Notes: generated by a model from the letters alone, not told the origin. DNA of 64,000 bases from Pelobates cultripes (GCA_933207985.1 OW240915.1:268690596-268754595), one strand, 5' to 3'. Positions 47,527-59,964 are shown, counted from the first letter of the stretch. Numbers and translations are program-made.

Positions 47527-50500
47527 ATGAGCACTTCGCTGACTTATAACTCCTTGTCCAAACAGCAGCAAACTATGGATAATCTAGAGAAACAGCTAAT
47601 TTGCCCAATATGTCTAGAAATGTTCTCCAAACCAGTGGTAATTCTTCCTTGCCAACATAACTTGTGCAGGAAATGTGCCAGTGATATTTTTCAGGTAAGA
47701 AATTAAAAACATTGTATGAATGATGACATGCTATTCACAAACTAGCCTAAAGAACTGAAATTAACCATTGGAAAAAAATCTGTAATCTATAACATGCTAA
47801 CCATATTATATATTTCTTCTACTTGCTTCTAAAGTCAAACTTCCATTTTCTAATTACTTTTAATAGTTTGTAAGCAATTTTACTAATACTTTTTATGCAT
47901 TGTTCCATTTTGCTTTCCATACAAAAGAGAGATTTAAAAAATACATATTTGCTAGCAGCTGTTTTGGCATTTAACTAATCTGACATGTATTGAGGTTTTA
48001 GAGAACATACAATATGCAGTAGGAGTGTAACACCTGGTTTGTGAAGTGCATAGCGGGAATAACTAGAAACAAATCATGATAATGAGAACAAAAGCTAACC
48101 TCAAGGCATAATGAAGTAAATGTACCAAATAGTAACATTGTCCAAAGTGAGTGAATTAACACAAATAGGGTGTACCATGAGTCTATGACTGAGAATCTGA
48201 TAAGGTCATTTAACCAACTGACTCACAGTTAATTTAATGGTGTTACGTTTTATAAGGTAGATTTTGTTACCTGTTTTTGTTACAACATGAGTGTTTTGCA
48301 TTATTTTTCCAATATGTCTATTAAGTGTTGCTTTGTATGATACATGCCATAAATTAAACCTTGACAAATAATGTTACAACATGTCTTCTTCATATCCTGG
48401 CCTTTTTAAAACTTATGTCTGAATTTGAATACTCTGCTTATAATGCTCCATGTCGGTATGCAGATGTTAAGTAAGCTATTCCATTTTAAAATCTTCAGCA
48501 TCCCTAAATATAAATAAATTGACACACAAGGCCGTCAGTTAACTTTAAAGTGTTAAATATAGATTAGCACCCTTCCTTCATTTATACAGTTGTCACCTGG
48601 CAAAAGACCCGAAACAAGATTTATTTTAGAGGACTGCTTACCATGCATTTGTAGGGTTAAGGCCTCTGCAACTCAGTAACCAATAATAACAGTATGACAC
48701 TTAAAGAGAAATTAGCTTGAATCACCTTGAAAGTTTTAGAGAAGAAAAGTAATCAATAAACAAGAATGAAGGAGAACAACAAAGCAATCCGCGGTAGGCA
48801 GGATTTAGTGCACAGTCTGAATGAGTCACAAATGTCAGGGATTCCACGTTATACATTAATCTTGGTGAAGTTAAAAGACAAAATTTATCATAGACCCAAA
48901 GGAGTATATCTAAATCTGGAACAGATAGAGATACAACAAATGAATAGAACTTTCATTTTGTTAATGCATTTTTTAAATACATCTAGATCAATGATGCAAA
49001 ACTTGAATCCCATGGGACATATGTGGTCCACTCCAGAGTACCCAAAAAACAAAATGTTCTGCTATATTTCAGTGTATTATATCATATGTCATTGAGTTAA
49101 TATGTTCCCATCCCCTGCTTGTTCTTCCAGTTTAAATAAGGAATATACATTTCCAAAAAGTTTGACAAGTCTGATCTAATAACAAAGTAAATGTGACTAG
49201 TAACCTTTTAAAGAATATTTAAACTTTTTTCTAGGGTATCTTGTGATTTGCTAAAGCAAACCATCATCAGTGACACTTGCTTTCCAAATTAGGGGATTGC
49301 ATCACTTCCTTTTAAGTCCTATATCATAAAGGAAGTGATAAAATGTTCTTTACTGTATCTTACATCATTTCCTGTTAACACATTGTGGAGGATGTGAGGG
49401 TAAAGAAGCCGTGTTTATGACGTGTACTTCTGTTCATAATTTTATAGCAAGACAGGAGGCTTTATGTTTGCTTTACCTTCTTTACTGAAAACCTCCAGCA
49501 GCAAAGAAATAGTTAATATAACTTTTCAGAATAACCAATCAGAACAAAATAACAGCAGTATAAAGCCACTAAGGCAGACCCTCCCACATCCTCTTTCTTT
49601 GCTGCTGCCTCCAGGTGAGCCCTATCCAACTCAGAGACGGTATCTGCTCTGGGTTTTGTTTGTTTCATACTGATATTGTTTGTGCTTAGCTGTATAGTTA
49701 TTTTATTATATGTGTTGTATATATTAATGCTGTATTGGGTTGTTGTGGGTGCATGCACTGTGTCGCTTGGGCTGCCTGAATCCCTGGGGTTTCCCCTTGA
49801 ACCACTCCTGGCTGGCACTCACGCTGGGCGCTCCCACTGCACCTTCAGGATACCGCCACAACACTTCCCTGCTTTTCACGCTTGTGGCACTCAGCTGCTC
49901 TCCTATGGCTCAGCCGCAGCCCTCTGCGATACCGCAAGGTAGGCCTTGCTGGATTTTCATGGCTGGACTGTTGCCAGCCTCCCCTGCCCCTTTTCTCTCC
50001 ACATAGGGCGTTCTCCCTCCTTAGGTAAATGCTCCACTGTGGAGCTAGGCCTCAGGCCTATTTATACATGGGGTGACCCCCCCCTTTATGATTATATAAT
50101 ACTGGTACTCTGTACCCAATATCTATAGCCCTTGCTGGGCCTCACTAGTGTGCCTGTGGCACTTTCTGGGCTAGGTGACCCCCTCCCTCCAACGGTACTT
50201 TGGAACCTGGGCCTAAGACACTTAATCTGAGGGTGACCCCCTCCTTTTCATGGTCTATTTCGCATGATATGCTTGTGCTTGTTTGGGTGACCCCCTCTCG
50301 CATGCTGGATGACCCCCAACCGGCCTTGCCTGGGTACCACACTGACTGTACCTTAGTATTGTTTTAGTGTCATCAGTCATGACCGATGAATCTGGTTTCC
50401 ACACACCCGTGGGCCTTCAAGCCTGGTTATGTGCCATACTGATGGATTCGCTGCCAAAAGCCCTTGCTACTCTCCAGGGGAACGCTCATCCTGCCCCTAT

Positions 50501-53500
50501 GGAACCACCACCTGGCACTTCTGGGGCTCTGGACTCCAACTCAGACGGTGCCCTCCACTCTGCCGACATGGGCTCTGCACGCAATAGACCTTGGACAGGT
50601 CACGGCGCTGTCGTTTGTAAGGCAAAAATGCTGGCCAAGCTGGCCAGATCCAGATCCGGTTCCAGCGGTCGTCTGGGCGAAGACGCGCGTTCTGGGACAC
50701 CTGGCTATAATGTCCTGGATGAGATTGGACCCCTCTGGTCACCTGCTCTTTGACCCATGTCTCCTCAAACATCCTCGTTCCGCAGAATGGGCTTCACCTG
50801 ACCACATAGCGTAGATTCTCCGTTACTGGCTTTGCCATCCTTTGGACAAGGAGGTCCGGGCAAAACTACGGGCTGAATGCACCCGTCCGACACTGCCAGA
50901 TAAGATGGCTCTTACCCCTGATTTCAACCAGGTGTTTGACATCTTCATGACGAGGTCTGGGAAGGACCCTGGCAAAGGCCTGGATCAGGGCCTATGCTCG
51001 GCTCAGAATAAACTGTTCAATCTCAGTGGTTCGCTGACGCAGATTTTCCTGATGGCGATTGATGCCCTACATGGTTTAGCTCCAGTGGACGCTCATCTCC
51101 TGCGGGAGTGGAGGCTATGTCAATGTGGCCCTAAACTCATAAAGCTGCAAGGAGGCCCTATACAAGCTGGATGGCAAACTGGCTGACTTGGCCTCTAAAG
51201 AATTGGGTCCAGATGCCAAAGGTCTCCTCTTCGGTGACGCCTTCAAGAAGGAGCTGAACCACCATGTATACATTTATACATCTCTAAACAAGGCTCAACT
51301 GTCTTTCAAGGGGGTCTTACGGTCAAGGGTCCATTTTTCCTCCAGGGCTGGATAGCTGAGGGGCCGCGCCACCAGCAGAGCTGCCTTCATGGGCACAAGG
51401 CCCCCACATCTCGGAGTCGTTCTCATTATCCTCCTCCCAATACCAGTATCTGTTTCCCCGAGGGTCCTCCAGAGGCCGAGGAGCTGCCTCAACACAGGCA
51501 AGATACGCATCAGGCAAGAGTCATTCCTCATTTTCCAAACTTACCCATTGCAGGCAGGCTGTCTCACTTTTTTCCTCAGTGAAGGGCTATCACAGGAGAT
51601 CCATGTGTTCTATAGACTGTGTCTGGATTTCGGATCGAGTTTGTCAAACCTCCGATATAAGCTACCGCCCCACTGCCGATACGTATGGACAAGGAGGCTT
51701 CCGACATGGTTCACTCGGAAATACTATCCCTGCTGGACAAGGGTGCAGTGCGCAGTGGAAAGGTGCAGTGGAAAGGGCGACCGGCCCCCCTCGCTTCTTG
51801 AGCAATATTTTCCTAGTATGGAAGAAAACATTAAAGTTCCGTCCTGTGATCAACCTGCGTGCCCTCAACACGTATGTCATCTACTGACTCTTCAAGATGG
51901 AGGGCATCCATCTGCTAAGAGACCTGCTGTGCGAGGGAGACTGGTTCTCCTGACTAGATCTAAAGGACGCCTATCTCATGGTAACGATCTACCGCAACGA
52001 CAGGTGCTTCCTTCAGTTCCCCTGGCAAGCGAACATCTGGCAGTTCACATGCCTTCTGTTAGGTCTCAGTTCGGCTCCTTGGTGCTTCACCAAGTTGTTG
52101 AAGCCGGTCATGGCCGGTCATGGGGACTCTGAGGGCCAGAGGGATCAGATCAATCATCTATCTGGATGATATTCTGTTAATGGCACAGGATCCAGACATC
52201 GCTCGCGATCCACCTTCTCCAGGACCTGGGGTCTTTTTCCTTGCAGTGTAATCTGGATTTATTCGGGTTATGGCGGTTTTGTCTCTAGATGTGCCTGTTA
52301 CAGTTGGATTCATTTGGTCTTCATGCTCTCCTGCTCGACCTCATCAAAGAAAGAGGAAGTGGGAGGGTCTGCCTAAGTGGTTTTATACTGCTGTTATTTA
52401 TTTCTGATTGGTTGTTCTGAAAAGTTATATTAACTATTTCTTTGCTGCTTGAGGTTTTCAGTAAAGAAGGTAAAGCAAATATGAAGCCTCCTGTCTTAAA
52501 TAAAAGCCTAGAATAATCCCTAATTGCATTCCCTGATCCAGCCAGACAAAAATAATGTTGAAAACATCGTTAGTTGGATCATCTGTAATTTGTACCGGTC
52601 CTTTTTTACTTAAAGGATTATCTCTCCTGTACAAACACTGATCAGCCACAACATTAAAGGGACACTATAGTCACCAGAACAACTACAGGTTATTGTATTT
52701 GTTCTCAAGAGTATATTCATTCCCTTCAGGCTTTTTGCAGTATACACTGTCTTTTCAGAGAAAATGCAGTGTTTACAACAGCCTAGTGATAACTCCACTG
52801 GCCACTGCTCCTGGCTGCTAGAAGTGCTTCCTGGGGCAGTTCTGCACAGTGAGCAGCACTGACATTCAGTGTCTCCACCCTCTGCATGAAGACACTGAAC
52901 TCTCCTCACAGAGATGCATTGATTCAATACATCTCTATGAGGATATACTGATTGGCTAGGTCTTGTGCTGGGTCTGCCTCTGATCTGCCTCCTTGACAAT
53001 CCAGAGCATAACACTGTCTCTGCCGGCTTGCCTTCTTACCATGGTGCATCCTGCTGCCATCTCTTGCTCAGGTAAACAGCGCACATGCATCCAGCCAGCC
53101 ACCTGATCTTAAATAAAATGAATTCATCATACCAGGCAACCTGTTCCATTGCTCTATGATCCAGTTCTGATGCTCACGTCCCCATTGAAGGTGCTTTTAA
53201 CAGGGGTCAACATGGGCACTCTGACTGGTCTGTGGCTACACAGCTCCATATTCAGCAAACTACAATACACATTGTATTCTGATACCTTTCTATCATGCAT
53301 TAGGTTTTCCAGCCATTTCAGCTACAGTTCTGCTGTGTTTTATCAGACCTGACATGCTAGCCTTCACTCCCCACGTGCATCAATGAGCCTTGGGCACCCG
53401 TGACCCTGATGCTGGTTAACCAATTGTCCTTCCTTCACCACATTTGGTAGACACTGACCACTGCATACCATGAACACCCCATAAGACTTGCCGTTTTGGA

Positions 53501-54999
53501 GATGCTCTGATCCAGTCGTCAAGCCATCACTATATGGCCCTTGTCAAAGTCACTTGAATCTTTTTGCTTGCCCGTTTTTCCTGCTTCCAACACATGAAAT
53601 ACACAAGCTGACTGTTCACTTGCTGCCTAATATATTTCACCCCTTGACAGGTGCCATTGTAATGATATAATCAATGTTTATATATCACTTCACCTAACAG
53701 CTTGCTGAATAGACTGTACAGAGTGCCCATGATGACCCCTGTCCACTGCCAAAAGTGCCTTCAGTGGGAAAGTGAGCATCAGAACTGAATCCTCAAACAA
53801 TAGAAGAAGGTTTCCTGGTCTGATGAATCACATTTTATTTTAGATCAGGTTGATGGCTGGGTGCGTGTTCATTGTTTGCTTGGGGAAGAAATAGCAGTAA
53901 AATGCACTATTGGAAGAAGGCAGGCTGGCAGAGGCAGTGTGTAGAGGCAATGTGCTCTGCCGGGAAACCTTCAGTCTTTGATGTGGATATTACTTTACCA
54001 CCTACCTAGAGATTTTTGCAGACCACATACATGGCAATGGTGTTCCCTGATGGCTGTTGCCTTCTTCAGCAGGATAATGCTCCCTGCCACACTGCAAAGA
54101 AATTTAAGGAATGGTTTAAGGAACATGTCAAAGAGCTCAAGGTGTTGCATTGGCTTACAAATTCCCCAATCTCAATCCAAGATTTGTGTGGTGTGCTGGA
54201 ACAACAAATCTGATCTACAGATACCTCACCTTGCAACTTGCAGGGCTTAAAGTATCTGCTGCTAATGTCTTAACAACAGATACCACAGGACATGTACAGA
54301 GGTCTCGGTGAGTCCATGCCTCGGCGCATCAGGGCTGTTTAAGCAGCACAAATGGGACCTACATGATTTTAGACAGGTAGTTTTAATGTTGTGGCTGATC
54401 AATGTTTATGATATTATTGCAGAAACAAAAAAAACACAAACAAACAAACAAACAAAAAAAAGCCTTTCTGTCCCTCTCTTCTGCAATCTGATGCCTAGCC
54501 AACCTATGATAAAGGATTGGGTTCTATGTAAATCTATATTATAAAGACCAACACAGATGAAAAGTATGTTGACATTACTTAACAATCATATTTTGTAGAT
54601 TGTATTGCTTAAATAAAATTTATAAAAGTATATTCTACACACTTTAACAATGTAAGTGTTAGGTGTAGATTTATGAACTTGCTTTATTTATAATAATATA
54701 ACTGTTGTATTACCAAAAATAAAAATGAATCGATATGAAGACCTATTGGATAAATAATTATATCTTGATTACAAAAAAAAAATGGAAATGTCTCACACTT
54801 TTTTTTTTTATATTTGGCAAGAACAGGCAGCCAATCCATACCTGCCAACAAGAGGAGGAAACACTGTGGCTTCTGGAGGGCGTTTTCGCTGCCCCTCTTG
54901 CAGACACGAAGTTATACTGGACAGACATGGGGTGTATGGACTACAGAGAAATCTACTGGTGGAAAATATCATTGATATTTATAAACAGGAGTCTACAAG
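47527..54999 (+). CDS. TRIM55: TRIM55 (MuRF2), first two coding exons, 3' partial
   Basis: Muscle RING-finger E3 ubiquitin ligase that sits at the sarcomere M-band and on microtubules. Coding exon 1 is 47527-47694 (56 codons, GTAAGA donor) and coding exon 2 is 54827-54999 (acceptor AACAG, ends in phase 2 before GTAATA). The start ATG gives [20 protein letters not shown], closest to TRIM55 rather than TRIM63 or TRIM54. The C3HC4 RING is complete: C26, C29, C42, H44, C47, C50, C78, C81. The MuRF-specific block [20 protein letters not shown] follows at residues 89-108. The MFC/B-box, coiled-coil and COS-box exons are not in the window. Intron 1 is ~7.1 kb and full of transposons. A TTG 15 bases upstream keeps the frame open but is not a credible start. 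Confidence 0.93.
47701..49448. other. TRIM55 intron 1, left part
   Basis: AT-rich intronic sequence without a recognised repeat or gene. The 109-codon frame at 48766-49095 lacks any recognisable motif. Confidence 0.5.
49449..49601 (+). repeat. DIRS left inverted terminal repeat
   Basis: Matches the reverse complement of 52345-52497 over 153 bp with roughly a dozen differences. The shared core includes TTTGCTTTACCTTCTTTACT. Confidence 0.88.
50367..51340 (+). pseudogene. DIRS gag-like region
   Basis: Three frames together give a decayed gag-type ORF1 of a DIRS element: an opening frame from 50367, then a stretch containing [20 protein letters not shown], and then [20 protein letters not shown]. 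Frameshifts separate them. Assignment is by position before the RT and by general resemblance, hence moderate confidence. Confidence 0.5.
51579..52200 (+). pseudogene. DIRS reverse-transcriptase fragment
   Basis: RT domain resembling DIRS enzymes: [20 protein letters not shown], then [10 protein letters not shown], in-frame [21 protein letters not shown], a second [42 protein letters not shown]. After a +1 shift comes [15 protein letters not shown], the catalytic YLDD box at 52159-52170. Synthesised DNA from RNA in its live ancestor; two stops and a frameshift make it dead. Confidence 0.87.
52345..52497 (-). repeat. DIRS right inverted terminal repeat
   Basis: Inverted copy of 49449-49601, ending CCTCCTGTCTT. 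Confidence 0.88.
52654..53030. mobile_element. TTAA MITE inserted in the Tc1 left TIR
   Basis: Begins TTAAAGGGACACTATAGTCA exactly where the Tc1 TIR would continue. It is colinear with the full copy at 62025-62517 (CACTGTCTTTTCAGAGAAAA, GGGGCAGTTCTGCA, GCATGAAGACACTGAACT) to about 53030. The right terminus CTATAGTGCTCCTTTAA is missing, so the copy is truncated. Confidence 0.7.
53110..53698 (-). pseudogene. Tc1/mariner transposase fragment, minus strand
   Basis: On the minus strand the conceptual product includes [20 protein letters not shown] and [10 protein letters not shown], matching the helix-turn-helix to linker region of Tc1-like transposases. Many stops. Its outer part ends near AATCAATGTTTATATATCAC at 53670-53690. 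Confidence 0.6.
53699..54300 (+). pseudogene. Tc1/mariner transposase fragment, plus strand
   Basis: Conceptual translation across two frames gives [20 protein letters not shown] (first catalytic Asp box), then [20 protein letters not shown] (second catalytic Asp box) and [17 protein letters not shown]. This is the DDE catalytic half of a Tc1-like transposase. Frameshifts around 53940 and 54020 break it. Confidence 0.82.
54406..54826. other. TRIM55 intron 1, 3' end
   Basis: AT-rich, with a (CAAA)n run at about 54434-54456. A T-run polypyrimidine tract (54801-54809) precedes the exon 2 acceptor. Confidence 0.6.
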
Positions 55000-56527
55000 G
55001 TAATAATATGTCTGTGGTCATGGGACTTTATATGCACTGGTTCCTAGACCAGTCCTCATTACCAACCAACAATTCAGGATTTATGTATTTCCTGTTTTAT
55101 TCCAATGGAGATACTGACAAAACCTGGACTGTTGGTGGGTCTTGAGGACTGGTTTGATAAACACTGCTCTATACACAAAAACATAACAAATATGTGTATC
55201 TGCCATTTGTATGAACTTACATTGTTTTCTAGGTTTACTATAATGTGTTATATGAAGATACAAGTAGGGGATGTATTAAAACATAATACAGAGATGTTTT
55301 CCTGTTTGTGCATGGAATGTTTGCTACAATATGGAGAAGTTTTATGTCACTCTCAGTGTGAGGCAAGGCTGTCCAGGGATCGAGTTCATTTTTTTTCACC
55401 CTTCCATTGTTAGCCCTGAATTCCCTGTAAAATCTCCAATTACATAATTTGTGACAGTTCAACTTTAATTGCAACATATTTGGAGTTAGAGGAACACTCC
55501 AAGCATCATATCCACCACAGCCTCCGTTAATGGTAATGGTACCAGTAGTGTCCTGGTCCCATCCCAGATTATTTTTTTAAATCATTTTCAAATGATCCTG
55601 CTTTTGTATTTTTCTTGCAGGGGAATCCATAGAGCTTCACTAAGTTGAGCAGTGCCATGCAGGGTCACATTTAGTGGCTGAGGGCATCAACTGATAACTC
55701 TCAGTTAATGTGCCCAGTCCTGTTTCAAACCTGCTCCAGCTCAATGAAGACATCCAGCTTCTCTTGCAGGAGAAGTCTGATATGATGTGGATACTCAGGG
55801 TAGCCAGGTACATTGTAAATTGTTCTAAAAAAGTTTGAAAAATTGCTCTGGGAGGAAACCAGGACATTCCTGGGAGCAGGGCTTCCCAAACACAGCACAA
55901 TTTCTAGGCCCCAGGGCTCATCCCAACTCCACAACCCATGCCACCACTATCCCGCAGGCACTTAGAGCTGGGGTCAGCTCCGTCTCCGTTTTACCCCCAG
56001 CTCCATCTCCCTCACCCCAGCTTTCTCTCTCTCCTCTCCAACGCCCTCTCTCATCTCCCTCTCACCCACAACTTTCTCTCTCTTCTCCAGCATCACAGGG
56101 CAGCTCTGTCCTGCGGCTCCCGTGTGGTGTGCTGTTGGAGGAAGCACTACTGAGTGAGTTTAGGGGCTTAAAACATTTCCTGATCAGTAGCTGCCTTCCT
56201 CATACACTGCACTGTGAAGGAACTGGTGTCTGTGGAAAGACAAGACCAACTCCTTCACAGATACATTCAACAACCATTGCAGCTTCCCCACTCCAAAATC
56301 TGTGGCTGTGCGAGGAACTACTGGCTGTTGCTGCTTCTTGCACCTCCAGAGAGTGGGAGACCATCTGCAGCCCAGACAGCGGATATACTAGTATGGGGTG
56401 TACCTCCCTGATGGCAGCCCTGCCCGGGACCATAACCACTACAGCAGTTGTGATACTTGGGAAAGTTCTTTAGTTATATAACACAGTGTTAGGATGGCTG
56501 CAGAATGTTTAAGCAATGGGTGTGGGT
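55000..56527. other. TRIM55 intron 2, no recognised gene
   Basis: The donor GTAATA of coding exon 2 opens this intron. Around 55486 TTAGAGGAACACTCCAAGCA resembles a degenerate MITE end. The 212-codon plus frame at 55835-56473 is low-complexity (Ser/Pro from a CTCTCTCC-rich stretch) and shows no domain. Confidence 0.45.
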
Positions 56528-56607
56528 TTAACCCTCTAAGGACACAACTTCTGAAATAAAAAGGAATCATGACGGAATAGTTCCATCATGTGTCCTTAAG
56601 GGGTTAA
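56528..56607. mobile_element. 80-bp palindromic MITE
   Basis: TTAACCCTCTAAGGACACA pairs with TGTGTCCTTAAGGGGTTAA, and inner ATCATGACGGAA pairs with TTCCATCATG. It is flanked by TTAA, a short hairpin MITE type common in frog genomes. Confidence 0.75.
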
Positions 56608-57464
56608 TGCAGCATATTTGGAGTCAATACTGCAGGTGCAGGGTTAATACAGCATGGTGTGGTGTTAACAGGAAATGAGTTGGGACGTTTATAAATATAG
56701 GTTTATATAAAACTGTGAATTCATTTAAGACTGTTGGTGTCATAATGTGATATGATTCATAAAACATGTTAGGGTTTAGTGTTACACATGCGCATAACAT
56801 ATGCTAGGGGCTTTGGGAGAGGCTTAAAGGAACACTCTGGGCACCAACATACTTACAATTGGTTATGGCCATTTCCTCATGCTCTCTTCATAAAAAAAAA
56901 AATAATGAATGAATATAAAGGAAACACAAATGTTTTGCAGCAATCTGCAGCAGAACCCTGTTCCTTTATCCACGTTCCCTCTTAGTTAAAAAGAAATTTC
57001 TTTAATAGATATATTCTTAGTACATACTCAGCTCAGTCAATGCAAAATCAGTGTGAGCTGAGATGCCGACTTAACTCCATGCCCACAGCCAATCACTGCC
57101 CCAAGCTGAGCTAAGAGGAAAATTTTGAAATAATAAAAGGACAGTGATTGGCTATGGGACAGAGTAATATAAGCTATTCAAAACAAGATGCTTTGTGGAA
57201 AATGGGAGCATGATTAAAGATGCAGGGTTATGATGCAGAAAGGTGTAAAATCTACTTCTTTCATTTTTTGGAAAATTAATTAGATTTAATATAAATAAAC
57301 ACACAACATGAATATGAGACCAACATCAATCAAATCCACTTGTTATGTTGTTGCTCGGAGTATGATTGGAGTGACATGGAGTCTCATGCAGCGCATAGCT
57401 TTAATGCCTGTTGACAGCATACATACATTAGAAGTACCAGCAGGATTAAATCCATAATGATGCC
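56608..57464. other. Intronic DNA with a possible MITE end
   Basis: TTAAAGGAACACTCTGGGCA at 56824 matches the left-end pattern of the TTAA MITEs; the right end was not located. Nothing else recognised. Confidence 0.4.
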
Positions 57465-57860
57465 AAGGAGCCCCAGGTATCATTGGATACCTGAGAGTCC
57501 CCCCGTCAGCTGAGGCCAAAGTTAGTGGCCCCAGACTGACAGATAAGCTATGTGCAGCACCTTTTAAATCCATTTAAATACCGCAGCTAAGCGATCATGC
57601 TCAGCTGTAGTGACTGTAAGTCTACCCAATCTGAAACAGCAAGACCCAGATATCTTTTGATACCTAGTGGTCCTCTCTGTCATCTGAAGCTACAGATAGT
57701 GGCCCCAGACTGACAAATGAGCTATGAGCAGTGTCAAAATGAGCGCTGCACATGGCCCTTTAAATCACTTCGGTTAAGATATCATGCTAAGCCATGATGA
57801 TTCGGAGTCTTCTACAATGATGAGGGAGGCCCCAGGGTTTGAAAAGACCCAGTGAAGTCT
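57465..57860. repeat. Imperfect ~173-bp tandem repeat
   Basis: The phrase GTGGCCCCAGACTGACA(G/A)AT recurs at about 57525 and 57699, each preceded by a CAG(G/A)TATC...GATACCT hairpin, and a third partial copy (GGCCCCAGGGTTTGAAAAGA) starts near 57830. Confidence 0.7.
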
Positions 57861-59964
57861 CAGTTCTTGCCCCTCTGCCCAGTTATTGGAGCTGGGCTTT
57901 AGTGGTTGGAGTAGGGATAGGATTAGGGGAAGAGGTATACATGTGGGGTATCATTGTACTAGAGAGCAGTAGCAGAAGACAAATATGGGATTTACAGTAA
58001 TGGGACAAATGTGGTCTGTGAATTTCCCCAAAATAAAATAAAAGTGTGAAAAAAAAAATATTGTGATTGAAGTTCATGATAAATAATAAAACAAAAAGAA
58101 TCGTAATGCTCTCCTAAATAGCCAGGGTGATCTGCTTTCCTCAAATATATTCTTTCGGTAGTGTTTTTGGATTCTGTGCTCTTTGCAATATTGATTTTAG
58201 AATTTCTAATAATGTATTATAATCCTAGACATATTGGTTATTTTAATAATCAGGACTAATTAGTGAATCTATTTTCAATTAGTTTTCTATAGGTGCACTT
58301 ACTGTGTACAAATGATTAATATTAAATAATAATGTTTGAATATTTTATTCATATTTATTATTGTGTTATGTTTACATATATGGTTTTAAAACAAAAGCCC
58401 TATTTCTCTTTTACACAATGAGGTATAATATGTATGCAGTTAAAACAGGTTGAAATTTGTGGTAGAATTAACGCATGGCAAAAGTGTGAAAAAGACCTTG
58501 GTCACAAACGTGTTGCATCTCAAGAGAGCCTTGGTCCTTAGGAGGTTACGTCATTACATGTGTCATGGGTTATCAAACATATGCTTGGGCAGAAGTCCCT
58601 GGTCTTTTTACCACCATATCATGGTGGTGTAAAACAGGACTATCCCACTGAATCTTGGTTTGAACAGGACAGTCCTGATTTATGTAATTAAATATGCAAG
58701 TAACTAAATTGGCCATGCTAACAGGGTTTAGTTTTTGGATGAGTGCATTGAAGGCCACCAATGAACATGAAGAACCAGGAGATTTGTTTTGGAGAATATT
58801 GTTTATCAGCTGTGTTCCTTTGACTAGAGGAAAACATAAGGTCGTCTCAAATAGAGTTTGTTAGGTCAAGCTATCAAGCTATGAAAAGCACAGCTGTGTC
58901 CTGCGATAACACTCAGTTTTCAAACCTGGGAACCCTGGGTTTTTGGCTCTGTCTCATTGTTTATATTCCAATCTGTGGGCCTCCTTTTGCCTGCCAGATA
59001 ATTCGCAGTTTCAGACGGTACAGCCGTGTCACACATTGATTTACTGTTTTCATAACACCCCTCAGACCTTGTCTCCATTAAGGTGTTTTGGCTAAAGCAA
59101 GCTCACTAGTATAGGTGGATATTTCAAATCTTCCCGGTGATTTTCATAAAGTTATACAGTATATTCAATGTACAAGCTTTTGTGTGACCCTCGCCTCAAC
59201 CAATAAAATAAATGGGTTTACTGATGTGAAGTTGACGTTAGAATAATTACTAGAACAGACAGAATAAAGACATTCAAGTCAGAAAAGCAGAGATCAGGAA
59301 TTCAAATTTAGAAAATGGACTCATACACCCAACACAAACACACATGATTTGCTGCAGTAACCTAATAAGATTGTGACCAGTGAGTCTGACACATAAATAT
59401 GCACGTACATACCAGTTGCTGCGATTTCACAACACCTTCCCACTTACGCCAGCAAAACATACAATTTCAACTAAAGCTGTTAGTTATACCGCAATGATCC
59501 TGCTAATGAACCTGAGGTCTTTTGTCTTGAAGCCAAGTATTTCTCGGTTTGTCAATAAATGTGTCAATACATGTTGTAAACATTGCTGTCAGGTGCTACT
59601 GGTTTCGTTGGGACATCACCTGTTTACAAGAGGAAATATGAGAGAGGGAGCAACAGATGGGCAGCATCATCATCTGATCGGTGTCCAAGTTTTATAAATA
59701 TCCCTCTTTGATTTACAAAATACCTAGGGTATTATGTAAGCTTCGAGCTATACAGTCTTTTAGATTTAATTTTAGTTATCCATCAATTGGTGGGATAACT
59801 TTAGAACAGAGGTTGCAAAATAGTCTCTCTATAGTTTAGTGACCTTGGTCCAAGCTGATACATCAAGCTGATCAAGAATAAAATAAATAAATAAATATAT
59901 ATATATATATACTTTAGTAGGGCTGGCTTTTGGGTATTGTGAGCTGTATAGGTCCATTGCACCC
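57861..59964. other. Gene-free intronic sequence
   Basis: No recognised coding region, RNA gene or repeat family. A short TA run lies at about 59896-59912. Confidence 0.4.

Larger units (their letters stand above)
49449..52497 (+). mobile_element. DIRS-type retrotransposon, internally deleted
   Basis: Tyrosine-recombinase-type (DIRS) retroelement in TRIM55 intron 1. It has inverted terminal repeats of 153 bp at 49449-49601 and 52345-52497 (AAGACAGGAGGCTT...CTCTTTCTTTG), typical for DIRS and unlike direct LTRs. The interior holds a gag-like region and a DIRS reverse transcriptase on the plus strand. RNase H, methyltransferase and tyrosine recombinase regions are absent, so most of the 3' half has been deleted. 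Stops and frameshifts make it inactive. No target duplication was apparent, as expected for DIRS. Confidence 0.83.
52628..54405. mobile_element. Composite of Tc1/mariner fragments between inverted ends
   Basis: Left end ACACTGATCAGCCACAACAT (52636) is the inverse of the right end ATGTTGTGGCTGATCAATGT (about 54388-54407). This is a common fish/frog Tc1-like TIR. Inside lie a MITE (from 52654), a minus-strand transposase fragment and a plus-strand transposase fragment in head-to-head arrangement. No intact transposase remains. Confidence 0.72.

Noticed and set aside
48766..49095. 109-codon frame in TRIM55 intron 1
   Set aside because: No recognisable family, AT-rich codon content like the surrounding intron.
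55835..56473. 212-codon plus-strand frame
   Set aside because: Low-complexity Ser/Pro composition from a CTCTCTCC-rich stretch, no motif, and it lies inside TRIM55 intron 2.
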